DNA of 64,000 nucleotides from Methylomicrobium sp. wino1 (GTDB lineage: Bacteria; Pseudomonadota; Gammaproteobacteria; Methylococcales; Methylomonadaceae), in NCBI RefSeq assembly GCF_003932755.1, contig NZ_CP024202.1, positions 3,100,001 to 3,164,000 of the forward strand. The letters run 5' to 3'. Below the pieces are notes generated by a model. That model searched no databases and had not been told where the DNA came from. It saw only the letters and a list, made by a program, of their open reading frames with translations. Made by a program: the position numbers and the translations under genes. Positions 1 to 8,217 of this stretch are shown here, piece by piece (the first letter of the stretch is position 1; every line of letters starts with the position of its first letter).

Positions 1-37
1 GCGCTTGCGCCAAATGTCCGGCCGATAAATGGTTGTT

Positions 38-793
38 TTACCGGGTTATGCCTCTCTTGCTTGGCTTATATTCCGTTTTTACATACACGTCTGAAAAATC
101 AGAACCATCCCAAACATAACAGTAATGTTTACCTTGGCGTACGGGTGACAAAACCTTAGGTCTAAATATTGCGATACACTCTCCACTCGGGTGCCTGACG
201 CTATCGTAAACGATACCGTTTGAGCCATTATTGCGAAGTTCATGCGCAAGCGTCTGAGGATAAGAATATTGGTCCGGACTGGGAGTATAAATATCCTGCA
301 TGTCGCTGTGTTTGCCACGGATATCGTGAAACTCTGTGTTTATGTCCGACGCATAGCTGCGCATGTCTATTTCTATTGGCGGCTGATTGGTTGCCTCAAG
401 AAATCGTTTCCTATGAAACTTGGTTTCCTCAATAGCGGTATCAATATCCTTTGCCGCGTAATGTACGCCATATGAGCCATCGGTAAAGCGGCTGCCTTCC
501 GGATTTAAATGCGTGAATGCGGCCATGATTGGCGTTGTTCCCGGGCCTGAAATTCGCTCGTCCGGCGGGACAAGAGAAATCTCTCCAGCCTCTTCGCGTA
601 AACGATCATTGGTTAGGCTTTCAATAAAGAAAACCACTTCCAAATCCTCCGGGTCTGCAACTCGATCAAATAGACCAACTGGTGGAAACCTGCTTGGAAC
701 GAGTCGCCAACATGATTTCCAGTTGATTAAAGAGTTCTGCAATAACTCACTAAGACCAACCACGTTGGCTATCCAAGTATTGGCGGACGACAT
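38..793 (-). CDS. RES-domain toxin
   Basis: This 251-residue protein looks like a RES-family toxin. Known family members deplete NAD+ and are paired with Xre/MbcA-type antitoxins. The hallmark residues can be placed by eye: Arg30 in the SCWRLVPSRF stretch, Tyr108 and Glu122 in the middle, and Ser191/Ser198 in GSNGIVYDSVR. The length is somewhat above the usual 150-230 residues. Its start lies inside the 3' end of the upstream antitoxin gene (44 bp overlap) and I see no good ribosome binding site, so translation is probably coupled to the antitoxin. The gene appears intact, and its stop lies 38 bases from the window edge. The family call is fairly firm; activity is inferred. Confidence 0.85.
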   Translation of the reverse strand: MSSANTWIANVVGLSELLQNSLINWKSCWRLVPSRFPPVGLFDRVADPEDLEVVFFIESLTNDRLREEAGEISLVPPDERISGPGTTPIMAAFTHLNPEGSRFTDGSYGVHYAAKDIDTAIEETKFHRKRFLEATNQPPIEIDMRSYASDINTEFHDIRGKHSDMQDIYTPSPDQYSYPQTLAHELRNNGSNGIVYDSVRHPSGECIAIFRPKVLSPVRQGKHYCYVWDGSDFSDVYVKTEYKPSKRGITR

Positions 794-1154
794 AAAGATC
801 AGCTACATGTCCCGATAACATTCTGTCCAAAGCAGACTGCCCGTTAAACGGACTCGCTGAATTTGGTCGACTCAACCAAGTATCGGCGGCCTCAGGTTTA
901 GGTAAAAGAATTTGCAGCGCTTTGTAGATCCCAAAAATATAGGAAAGCCGCTCAAGCTTATCTTGAGTCAAGTTAGCTTCCTCGGGCTTCTTTTTCCATT
1001 TAAAGAAAGTGCTTTTTGAGTCTAATCCCAATAGCTTCATGGCCTGCTCCGTATTAAGCCGCCATGCGTCGGTTATATTGAAGAATGTGTTTAAAGCGCC
1101 TTTTGCGATAGAAGATTTATCAAGTGATAAATTATGTTTAGCACTCTTGCTCAT
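750..1154 (-). CDS. Xre/MbcA/ParS-type antitoxin
   Basis: This is the antitoxin partner of the overlapping RES toxin, expected to bind the toxin and repress the operon. The N-terminal half holds a helix-turn-helix-like stretch (LNTEQAMKLLGL followed by STFFKWKK). The C-terminal part has the typical WLSRPN...FNG.SALDRML pattern of the Xre/MbcA/ParS toxin-binding domain. An upstream in-frame ATG at 1184 exists, but it sits at the predicted transcription start. The ATG at 1154 has an AGGAAG ribosome binding site six bases upstream, so I chose the 134-residue form. Order antitoxin-toxin with overlap is the standard arrangement for this system. Confidence 0.85.
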   Translation of the reverse strand: MSKSAKHNLSLDKSSIAKGALNTFFNITDAWRLNTEQAMKLLGLDSKSTFFKWKKKPEEANLTQDKLERLSYIFGIYKALQILLPKPEAADTWLSRPNSASPFNGQSALDRMLSGHVADLYVVRQYLDSQRGWS

Positions 1155-1176
1155 GTTTCTTCCTGTTAATCTATTT

Positions 1177-1219
1177 ATAGACATAATTATAAAATATGTC
1201 TATTTATGCGCTTTGTCAA
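1177..1219 (-). promoter_or_regulatory. Promoter and palindromic operator of the RES/Xre operon
   Basis: On the minus strand a perfect TTGACA (1214-1219) is followed after 17 bases by TATTTT (1191-1196), a good sigma-70 promoter spacing. An inverted repeat with arms ATAGACAT (1177-1184) and ATGTCTAT (1196-1203) flanks the -10 region. This is where an autoregulating Xre antitoxin would be expected to bind. The arrangement is read directly from sequence; the regulator assignment is inferred. Confidence 0.55.
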
Positions 1220-1836
1220 TCATATCCGACTGCACAAAAAATAATGAGAGACCGCTCTGAGTCATCGGGGCACTAGAGGCCGGTTTTTATTGGTGTAGGC
1301 CGGACGGAGAAAGGCTGTGGGGCAGGCCTTACATTTGACATCCAGACTTTGTTCTTCAATTTTTAGTGTTCGATGACAACTATCTTGACACAGGGAGATC
1401 CTGCCGCGCTGGGGTGCCTGTTCTAGTCGAAACTCCGGTTTCGCGGAAGCCAACGAGATAATGCAAAATCAAAGCCTCTGCTGTGATCCGCTTAGTCAAA
1501 TAGGTGAAACTGTGAAGGGCGAGTGCCATAAGAATTGACCCCGATTTACCGATTTATTTGCGACTTATTGACGTCGTTTGTTGAATGGGCTATTAATTAG
1601 GCTATGTTCGCGTAAAAAGTTGGCGTTGCCCGACTTGGACCGCCGGGGCCCAGAGAGCTTGGATGGTGAGGGTTTTCAAGTGCTTGTGACCTGGGTCCCG
1701 GGAATCCCTGCCGGGATGACGATTTCGATGTTTTTTTACACTATTACTGCATACATAGCTATAAATTCAACATTTTTATCGCTATTCTGGATGAGTCGTT
1801 TTCTTAATTATAACGCTAGAAAAAAGAGGGTTTACC
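1220..1836. other. Intergenic stretch with a REP-like hairpin, no supported gene
   Basis: No open frame here resembles a known protein. A 63-codon minus frame (1262-1453) and the first part of a plus frame (from 1578) have no ribosome binding site or family resemblance. The second one reads through a hairpin at 1696-1716 (TCCCGG...CCGGGA) inside a CCTGGGTCCCGG/TGCCGGGATGACG unit that looks like a dispersed extragenic palindrome. Confidence 0.5.
1740..1755 (+). repeat. Direct repeat, left copy, flanking the putative protease gene
   Basis: ACTATTACTGCATACA occurs here and again at 2601-2616. Similar AT-rich sequence continues around both copies. They bracket the gene at 1837-2481, which could reflect insertion of a unit or duplicated upstream regions. 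Confidence 0.55.
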
Positions 1837-2481
1837 ATGCAGCTTCTTGGTCAAAACTATTGGGGTGGTGTTTGCGGGTTCGTCTCTGTAATTCATGGAA
1901 TACTACTATCGAAAAATGACGGCGATGCTCTGAATGGACTGAGTCAGGACGAACTGGAATATAACCTGGGGCTGTCTATATTGGCTTTTCTAAAATATGT
2001 TAAGTTGAGTAAACCGGAGATTGCGGATGAACTGGTTAGGTTCACTCGGACGTTCGGAGGCGTTCATGCCAACAAGACCATTGACACTCTTATCCTAGAG
2101 TGCCAAAAATCAGTCAATGCGATCAAGTTGAGTGGCGGTACTAAAGGAGCAAAGGCAACCGAAGCCGGCTGGGGTATTGCCATGACAAAGAACGCATTGA
2201 TGGCATATATCGACTGGATCGGTGCCAAGGCGACCGAGATCCCACACAATGGTGTCTGGTGCAAAGAGAACTTAAGTAATTTCAAGAATTGTGTATGCGG
2301 TGTCGGTGATAACGCGAACATAAATAACGGCTTTCTTGGCCTACGTCATTGGGTCTACATTAACGAAGCCGGCTACATGTATAACTGGGGGGCCAAGACC
2401 CAAATGACGATAAGCCCCGACCGCCCCTATGAAGGCATGCCCAACCACAACTATTTAGTTCATGTGCTGAAACTAGGCTAA
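1837..2481 (+). CDS. Possible papain-like cysteine protease, unassigned family
   Basis: I do not recognise this 214-residue protein as a named family. Several features suggest a papain-like cysteine protease. The N-terminus GQNYWGGVCGFVSVIHG has Gln6 as candidate oxyanion residue and Cys13 as candidate nucleophile at the head of a hydrophobic helix. His171 lies in LRHWVYI, and an Asn183-Trp184 pair follows twelve residues later, in the Cys...His...Asn order of papain folds. The middle is helical and Lys-rich. There is no signal peptide. An AGAGGG ribosome binding site precedes the ATG. It stands alone, flanked by 16 bp direct repeats. The catalytic assignment is inference; a toxin or effector role is possible but unsupported. 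Confidence 0.5.
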   Translation: MQLLGQNYWGGVCGFVSVIHGILLSKNDGDALNGLSQDELEYNLGLSILAFLKYVKLSKPEIADELVRFTRTFGGVHANKTIDTLILECQKSVNAIKLSGGTKGAKATEAGWGIAMTKNALMAYIDWIGAKATEIPHNGVWCKENLSNFKNCVCGVGDNANINNGFLGLRHWVYINEAGYMYNWGAKTQMTISPDRPYEGMPNHNYLVHVLKLG

Positions 2482-2600
2482 TAACATGGGCTAAATTTTT
2501 GAGAGATGGGGACAGCTCTTTAAATTGTCTATTTTCGCGTAGCGAACCTTACCATTCGCTCTGAGTTTTTAACTGCTTCTGAAAGTAGCGGATGTTTTCA

Positions 2601-2616
2601 ACTATTACTGCATACA
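2601..2616 (+). repeat. Direct repeat, right copy
   Basis: This is the second copy of ACTATTACTGCATACA, identical over 16 bases to 1740-1755, lying 120 bp after the stop of the putative protease gene. Confidence 0.55.
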
Positions 2617-2678
2617 AAGTCTTGAAATTTACATATTTATAGACTGCTACAGGTTAATGGGTTTTTCCTAATTCTACC

Positions 2679-3464
2679 CTATGTTGCCAAAGTATCATGG
2701 GAAGCTTCCGGGCGCGATTTAAGTGCTGTTTTCCAGAAGAAAATAAGCCCCAATGTCAACATTAAGATAGTCGATGGTTCCGGTACGCTTTGAGTGTTGC
2801 CCGTTGACGGCGGCGTTGCACCCTTTAAATTGACAACTTTAAAATAATCGTTACCCATCCCGAGATAACCGCCCGGACTATTGCCCGAAGGGGCGCTACC
2901 GAAAGAACTGTTGTAGGCACTGATCAACCAATAGCTGGAAGTAACGGCCGCCTCGTTGATCGCTTTGGCGGTATTCGTGGCTAAGTTGGCGTAATGACCT
3001 ATCAGCGTCCATCCGGAAGACAATAAACCCTGTGCTGTGTTACCAATTAAACTGGACGGAGCCCCGCCTCCGGTATAGGCCAGTACCGAGATATCGGCAT
3101 CGTAGTATTTCCAGCCGATAGAAATGGATTGCAGCGTTACGTTTTCGCTAAATGAAAACAGTGCGACGTCGACGCCATTATAATTATCGACCGAATGATT
3201 AGGCGATCCGCTGTCATTCGAACTGTATACTCCCAAACCGCTACCGTTCCAGTATGCCGTTGTTGCGTCTCCGAAAGTGGTATTAGTCCCTGTCGATGAA
3301 AAAGCCGTAACGCTCGCCGAAACACCGTCCCCGCTGAACGAGCAAACGCTGCTACCGCATTGGCTCTGCGAGGACGTTATGTTAAAAGAAGCCGTAGCTT
3401 GTGCCGTTATCGGTGAGGTTGCCGCTACGGACAGCAAAAGTGCCGCAGAATAAATTTTCAACAT
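2679..3464 (-). CDS. PEP-CTERM sorted secreted protein
   Basis: This 261-residue protein has a cleavable-looking signal peptide (residues 1-22, hydrophobic AALLLSVAATSPITAQA). Near the C-terminus, from about residue 227, it carries a PEP-CTERM signal: VPEPS, a hydrophobic stretch and then basic residues. Such proteins are processed by an exosortase and belong to surface or exopolysaccharide systems. The body is rich in Ser, Thr, Gly, Asn and Tyr, typical of this class, and has no enzymatic motif I recognise. The tail after the membrane stretch (KSRPEASHDTLAT) is longer than usual. AAGGAG precedes the ATG. It lies 111 bp downstream of a PrsT-like gene on the same strand. No exosortase gene is in the window. 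Confidence 0.85.
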   Translation of the reverse strand: MLKIYSAALLLSVAATSPITAQATASFNITSSQSQCGSSVCSFSGDGVSASVTAFSSTGTNTTFGDATTAYWNGSGLGVYSSNDSGSPNHSVDNYNGVDVALFSFSENVTLQSISIGWKYYDADISVLAYTGGGAPSSLIGNTAQGLLSSGWTLIGHYANLATNTAKAINEAAVTSSYWLISAYNSSFGSAPSGNSPGGYLGMGNDYFKVVNLKGATPPSTGNTQSVPEPSTILMLTLGLIFFWKTALKSRPEASHDTLAT

Positions 3465-3575
3465 ATATTTTTCTCCTTGATGAGCCGAATTATTAATTTC
3501 GGATACTTTTTATCACGGACCGGTTGTCACTACTATTGTACGATGGTACGAAATTTGTTGAATCCGAGTGATGAA

Positions 3576-6374
3576 TTATCGGCCGATCTTATCCCATAAT
3601 GTTTTCGCGTCTTCGATGCCGTTGAAGGTTTGCCCCGTGTTTATTGCAGCTTCAAACTCCGCCTTGGCTTCGTCGAGCCGGCCCAGACGGTAAAGCGCTA
3701 CGCCGATGTGATAGCGGATTTCCGGATCCTCGGATGCCCGGGAGTGCGCGTTGCGTAAATAATTCAAGCCTTTTTCGATTTGTCCTTCGTGGACCAAGAT
3801 CCATCCCAGCGTATCGTTGACGCTGGCAAGCTCGGGCGCCAATTCGCGCGCGCGCTCGGCAACGCGTAAAGCATTGCTGTCGTTTTGCTGAAAATAAATG
3901 TAAGCCAGGTTATTCATTAAGGACGCGTCGTTCGGGTAAATCGTCGACAACCGTTCGAAATGCAGTTGTGCTTCGGGCCAATTGTTTCTATATAAAAACT
4001 CTTCAGCCAAGGCGGCAATCGCTGCATAGTCGTCCGGTCGGTTACCTGACCAAGTTTTCAATAATTCGAATGCATCGTTATTTTGCCCTGTCTGTTTGTA
4101 AGCAAAGTACAGTTTCATCAAATGATCGGTATTTTTTTCTTTGCCGAAAGCCGTTCGATAGTGCTGCAAAGCACCGGTATAATTTTGTTCGCGCCTTTGG
4201 ATATCGCCCATTAACCGGTATCCGTGGGCTTTTTCGGGATATTTTTCAACCAATTCCTGTGCCAAATTTAGAGCCAAAAGCGGATTACCGTAATTCAATT
4301 GCAATTCGGCCAGTCTAATCCGTGCGGGTACATGGGCTTCATCACTCAAAACGGCATTTTTAAGGGATTCGATGGCGTTTAGATAATCTTCGGCGGCAAT
4401 CTGGCGGTTTGCGATGTCATAGAGCCGTTCCGCATGAAATCCGGCGTTCCTGGCCATCCGTTCGAAAATCACGGCCGCCTGTTTATTATTGCCCGACGAC
4501 AGGTATGCTTGTCCAAGCGCACCGAGTATGCCTGCGTCCTCAGGTGCTAAAGCTAAAGCTCCCCTGGCAACTTGTACCGCCTCGGAATACTTCTGCTGTT
4601 TTAATTTTAAATCGATTTGCGCTAAAAAAACCGGCACCGATTTGGCGTTGATTTTTTTGGCTTCCGTCAACACACGTTCCGCTTCGTCATAATTCGAGGT
4701 ATTACCGAGTACTCTGGCCAATTCAATCATGACGGCTTGATTTTGCGGGTATTTGCTGTGCAATTCAGACAAACGACGTTCAGCTTTGTCGAATTTTTTT
4801 TCAGCCGAGTCCAATTTGCCTAGGTTGAATTGTGCGGGAAGGAATTGGGAGTTAATCTCCGCGGCCTTTTCAAAACTGTTCCGGGCTTCGGTCAATTGTC
4901 CCGCAGCCGCCTGAACGATGCCAAGCATGTTCAATATCGTGAGATTTTCGGGTTCTTTGAGATGCAACTGTCGTGCGAGAGCCATTCCTTTGCCGGTTTC
5001 GCCCCTTTTGACGTAGAGAATTAGCAGAGGCAAACCGGCTGTACCGGACACGGGGTTAGCCGCGAAATCGCGTTCCAGTTCTTCAATACCCTGGTTTTCT
5101 TGACCCAAAGCAAGCCATGCCAGCCCCAAATCAGTCCGTCCGCCCTCAACGTGCGAGGTGTTTTCGGACGCTAGGTTGAGCATCTCTGTTGCTTTGTCGT
5201 AACGGCCCAATTTCATATAGGCTTCGGCAAGGATCAACGATAGCCGGAAATCTTTATGCGCGTGCGGTATCACCGGATTCAGCAGTTCGATGACTTTGTC
5301 CGGAGCGTTTTTCGACAGGAGCATCGTTCCGAGCAATTTGTAGACGCCGGGATGATCCGGAAAACGATCGATATAATTTTTTGCGAAAACGGACGCTTGT
5401 TCGAACCGGTTTAGGCTGTAATTGACCAAGGCTGAAAGTAGTAAGCTTTGCGAGTGCTGTAGTAAAAATTCCCGTTTGATCTGACTCAAAATATCGTCGG
5501 CTTCCTCCAGAAACTTAGCTGCTTCATCTACTTTACCGTTACGCGCCAATACAACGGAAAGTAAATAGGCCGCTTTGGGGTCGAAGGGATACGTTTTCCT
5601 AACGAATAGAAGATCGGACTCGGCTTGTCCGTCTTTTTTCTGGTCTATGAAAATTCCGATACGGGCCAAACGGGCGTCGAGATGTTCGGGATCAATGCTC
5701 AACGCTTTGTCGTAATCGGCGACCGCAGCATTCAATTCGCCTTTGGCATGTTTGATGGATGCTTTTATATACCAAGTGCCGGCATTACCGGGTTCCATTA
5801 AGGTAGCCTGATCGGCAAACAACGATGCTTGTTGAAAATCGTTTTTGCGCAGTAACGCGTTGGCTCTCCCTATTGATGGGGCAACCGATGCAGGGTTTTT
5901 CCGTGCGGCCGTATTATATTCTTCAATTGCATTGTCGATCAGGCCGAGTTGCAAATAGGCGTCGCCGCGGAATAAGTGAAGTTCGGATTGAACCGATTGA
6001 CTGTAATGCTCGGGATCGATTTCATTGATTAGTTGACTGTATTTGATCTGGTAAAGATACAATTGCGCTAGATGTCGGACAAGCAGCGATTTGTCGGCTC
6101 CAAGTTTCATTGCACGGGATAAAGCGACTTCGGCACCAGCAAGATTCTTTTCCCGCAAATAAGCTTCGCCCAATAAAATATGCGCCGATACGTAATCAGG
6201 ATGATACTGAAGAGCGTTTTTTAAATGAATGATGGCGTTCTTGACTTCACCATTGCGAAACGCAACAACCGCCTTTTCATAATCTTGACCGGCTTGATCC
6301 GAAATCGCCATGGCTTCGGACGAGTATAACAATACCAGCAAGACGATCAGACTCGATGCGAATTTTTTCATCTC
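3576..6374 (-). CDS. prsT: PEP-CTERM system TPR-repeat protein PrsT
   Basis: This very large protein (about 930 residues) is made of tandem tetratricopeptide repeats from about residue 30 to the end, with typical units such as GEAYLREKNLAGAEVAL and NNLAYIYFQQND. It matches the architecture of PrsT proteins that accompany exosortase/PEP-CTERM systems. The frame extends upstream to 6515. I chose the Met at 6374 because it gives a compact signal peptide (MKKFASSLIVLLVLLYSSEAMA); a Met at 6425 is the alternative. PrsT family members are often called lipoproteins, but this signal peptide lacks a Cys at the cleavage site, so the protein may be periplasmic. The adjacent PEP-CTERM gene supports the assignment. 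Confidence 0.8.
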   Translation of the reverse strand, partial: EMKKFASSLIVLLVLLYSSEAMAISDQAGQDYEKAVVAFRNGEVKNAIIHLKNALQYHPDYVSAHILLGEAYLREKNLAGAEVALSRAMKLGADKSLLVRHLAQLYLYQIKYSQLINEIDPEHYSQSVQSELHLFRGDAYLQLGLIDNAIEEYNTAARKNPASVAPSIGRANALLRKNDFQQASLFADQATLMEPGNAGTWYIKASIKHAKGELNAAVADYDKALSIDPEHLDARLARIGIFIDQKKDGQAESDLLFVRKTYPFDPKAAYLLSVVLARNGKVDEAAKFLEEADDILSQIKREFLLQHSQSLLLSALVNYSLNRFEQASVFAKNYIDRFPDHPGVYKLLGTMLLSKNAPDKVIELLNPVIPHAHKDFRLSLILAEAYMKLGRYDKATEMLNLASENTSHVEGGRTDLGLAWLALGQENQGIEELERDFAANPVSGTAGLPLLILYVKRGETGKGMALARQLHLKEPENLTILNMLGIVQAAAGQLTEARNSFEKAAEINSQFLPAQFNLGKLDSAEKKFDKAERRLSELHSKYPQNQAVMIELARVLGNTSNYDEAERVLTEAKKINAKSVPVFLAQIDLKLKQQKYSEAVQVARGALALAPEDAGILGALGQAYLSSGNNKQAAVIFERMARNAGFHAERLYDIANRQIAAEDYLNAIESLKNAVLSDEAHVPARIRLAELQLNYGNPLLALNLAQELVEKYPEKAHGYRLMGDIQRREQNYTGALQHYRTAFGKEKNTDHLMKLYFAYKQTGQNNDAFELLKTWSGNRPDDYAAIAALAEEFLYRNNWPEAQLHFERLSTIYPNDASLMNNLAYIYFQQNDSNALRVAERARELAPELASVNDTLGWILVHEGQIEKGLNYLRNAHSRASEDPEIRYHIGVALYRLGRLDEAKAEFEAAINTGQTFNGIEDAKTLWDKIGR

Positions 6375-6857
6375 ATTTGCTGGTAGACGGCAGGCTCTGA
6401 TAAATAAATTTCTCAATGTATTCATTAATTTGTATTCCGACGATAGAATAAAGAAATAGTTTAATTCGCTAAGCTGACCGGAACATAGCAAATTCATGCA
6501 GCTCGGCAGTGACATATTTCCACCGCTCCGGTTTCATTCGAAGTTCGCGCCAACCCGACTAACATGCGAAAATTAGGCATAAGATTCCATAGTGTATCCC
6601 AAATAAGGAAAAATCAGCTTTCCGGAACCCCTTGGCTTGCCGAAGCGTCAATCGATGTTACCGAAGCATGGAGTAAAATCAAGTTGCTGAAGGTTCAGCG
6701 CGAAAGTTTTAATTTACGTTTGCAATCCCCACCCTCCAATGGATAATGGACGGCATGCCGGTCGAACGGTTTCATACACGATTACTGTACCGGAAGCGAA
6801 GAGAAAATGACCTTGTTGATCAATTTTAGGCTCCATTTAAATGAACAGGATACGAGA
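6375..6857. other. Intergenic stretch without a supported gene
   Basis: A 60-codon plus frame at 6564-6746 has no recognisable similarity, no convincing ribosome binding site and no neighbour to suggest a role. I see nothing else here apart from the 5' approach to the RAYT remnant. Confidence 0.4.
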
Positions 6858-7329
6858 ATGGCTAGGTCTATATACATTGAATTTTCTTGAGCGTTACCAT
6901 GAGCGGTCACATAGTAACACTCAAGAAAATATCTATCGTAACGATGTCTGTCGGGAGCAGCTTTTGGCGTTTTCACAGATACCGTTGATCTTTACGCTCT
7001 AGTATTGCCATGCGTATTGTTTAATGGACAATCATTGCCTCTTGTTGATTGAAACCGGCGCACCGACTTTACCCAAGCGAAAGTAATATCTCAATTGCAC
7101 CTACACGCAATATGTTAATCGTCAACATCTTCGTGTCGGTCATGTGTTTCAAGGCAGGTTCAATGCGATATTGGTAGAAAAAGAATCTTACTTGCTGAAA
7201 CTGGCAAGTTATATCGTTTTGAATCCGGTAAGGGCGCAAATGATGCGAAGTGCCGAACAGAGGCACTGGAGCAGTTGTAGCGCAACAGCCGGTTATAATG
7301 AAAGTTATCTCTGTTTAACCACACATTGA
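6858..7329 (+). pseudogene. REP-associated tyrosine transposase (RAYT) remnant
   Basis: Degenerate IS200-like transposase of the REP-associated family. Reading across frames from the ATG at 6858 gives MARSIYIEFS, then stops, then SNTQENIYRNDV and REQLLAFSQ. From 7006 the text is CHAYCLMDNHCLLLIET, followed by VNRQHLRVGHVFQGRFNAILV and SYLLKLASYIVLNPVRAQMM. These are the typical conserved blocks, including the family HxH region, here altered to NHCLL. At least three stops and two frame changes are present, so no functional protein can be made. Several palindromes lie just downstream, as expected near RAYT genes, but whether this transposase ever mobilised them is inference. Confidence 0.8.
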
Positions 7330-7463
7330 ATATTTGTGTACTTTACAGATACGAAAAACGAAGCGCAGCGACGATACGGAGTTGATCGGACTTAGATTAG
7401 GTCTTGCAAAAACGCATGACTGCAATATCTGACTCTATCATGTGAACACTCCGGATCCTTCTG

Positions 7464-7494
7464 AAGCACTGCCGAAATTTGCGGTTGGTATATC
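7464..7494 (+). repeat. TGCCGAAATTT motif, copy 1
   Basis: The sequence CACTGCCGAAATTTGCGG followed by TTGGTATATCC resembles copies at about 7688-7725, 16539-16572 and, inverted, 30060-30090. Each has TGCCGAAATTT, a GCG and a GGTATA or GGTGTA about 10 bases on. Confidence 0.5.
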
Positions 7495-7535
7495 CATCGT
7501 AGATGAAAATTCGGCCCCGGGCTGCCCGTCAAAGG

Positions 7536-7620
7536 CCCAGCACCTAAATTACTAAGGCTATTAACCATGGCCAATAGCTATGGAATTTAGGTGCTGGATG
7601 AATACGTCCATGTAGACTCT
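7536..7620. repeat. CCAGCACCTAAATT palindrome, copy 1
   Basis: Inverted repeat with perfect 14 bp arms, CCAGCACCTAAATT (7537-7550) and AATTTAGGTGCTGG (7584-7597). The spacer contains GTTAACC/CCAATAG-type sequence, and the downstream tail GATGAATACGTCCATGTAGA is shared. Related copies are near 35669-35800 and 45827-45912, so it is a dispersed, probably non-autonomous element. Confidence 0.75.
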
Positions 7621-7637
7621 ATACCAGCATTTATCCA

Positions 7638-7725
7638 GGTCCCTCACCTAGCGTTAGGTGAGGGACCGAGCACCCCGGTGCCTCCTTATACACTGCCGAA
7701 ATTTGAAGTGCGAAAAGGTATATAT
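7638..7725. repeat. Hairpin plus TGCCGAAATTT motif, copy 2
   Basis: A 13 bp perfect stem, GGTCCCTCACCTA (7638-7650) and TAGGTGAGGGACC (7654-7666), with a 3-base loop, is followed by CACTGCCGAAATTTGAAGTG and a GGTATAT tail. The same GCTAGGTGAGGGAC text recurs at 16480-16495, also followed by a TGCCGAAATTT motif. Confidence 0.65.
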
Positions 7726-7747
7726 TGAATGTTCACCTTATTTTTAG

Positions 7748-7786
7748 TCGGACGAATGGTCAAAACGTATTTGACCATTCGTCCGA
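7748..7786. promoter_or_regulatory. 17 bp perfect palindrome upstream of the methyltransferase remnant
   Basis: TCGGACGAATGGTCAAA (7748-7764) and its exact complement (7770-7786) flank the 5-base loop ACGTA. It lies 28 bp before the start of the disrupted gene at 7815 and has no T-run after it. An operator for a dimeric repressor or a leftover extragenic palindrome both fit. Confidence 0.45.
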
Positions 7787-7814
7787 ATCTAATGTTCTCT
7801 AAATTTTTTACCAT

Positions 7815-8168
7815 ATGTTCATTCAAGCGTTGTTGGCCTTTTTAGCATTGCCGGGTGTTGTGGCTTTCGCCGTTCCGGTGACATTGGCTTTGGCTAAGCG
7901 ATCCACTAGCCTTGTTCAGCCCTTAGGAATTGCGCCGTTATTCACGGGAGCTTTGGCTTAGTTTTGGTGCGTGCGTGATTTCTATGTCTCGGGCAAGGGC
8001 ACTCTCGCTCCTTGGGCCGATTTTAGGTTTAATGGTGGCGGCCGGCTTGGCAAAGTACACATTTCAGCATCGAATACCAAGTCATGGCCTCAGCTACAAG
8101 AACGTCAGTTGATATTCAAAACCTATAGCCGTATTTTTGGGAAGAGCGCGGTTATTTTAGTCGAATGA
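7815..8168 (+). pseudogene. Isoprenylcysteine carboxyl methyltransferase-like pseudogene
   Basis: The frame opens with MFIQALLAFLALPGVVAFAV and continues into VQPLGIAPLFTGALA. An in-frame TAG at 7959-7961 interrupts it, after which the same frame continues as FWCVRDFYVSGKGTLAPWA. This is the N-terminal membrane region of isoprenylcysteine methyltransferase (ICMT)-like proteins. After that point the sequence departs from the family, and the methyltransferase core with its RNP-type motif is missing. The nonsense codon and the lost C-terminal half make this a pseudogene. The strong palindrome at 7748-7786 precedes it. Stop-codon read-through is not supported because the 3' half is gone as well. 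Confidence 0.7.
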
Positions 8169-8217
8169 TTTTGTTCGCTAGCAATATTCCGTGATAATTC
8201 GTACCGAGATTTTCGGT

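Noticed and set aside
1578-1919. 113-codon frame upstream of the putative protease
   Set aside because: It reads through a REP-like hairpin, has no ribosome binding site or family resemblance, and overlaps the better frame at 1837.
6782-6976. 64-codon minus frame
   Set aside because: It lies opposite the RAYT remnant, whose plus-strand conserved blocks explain the sequence.
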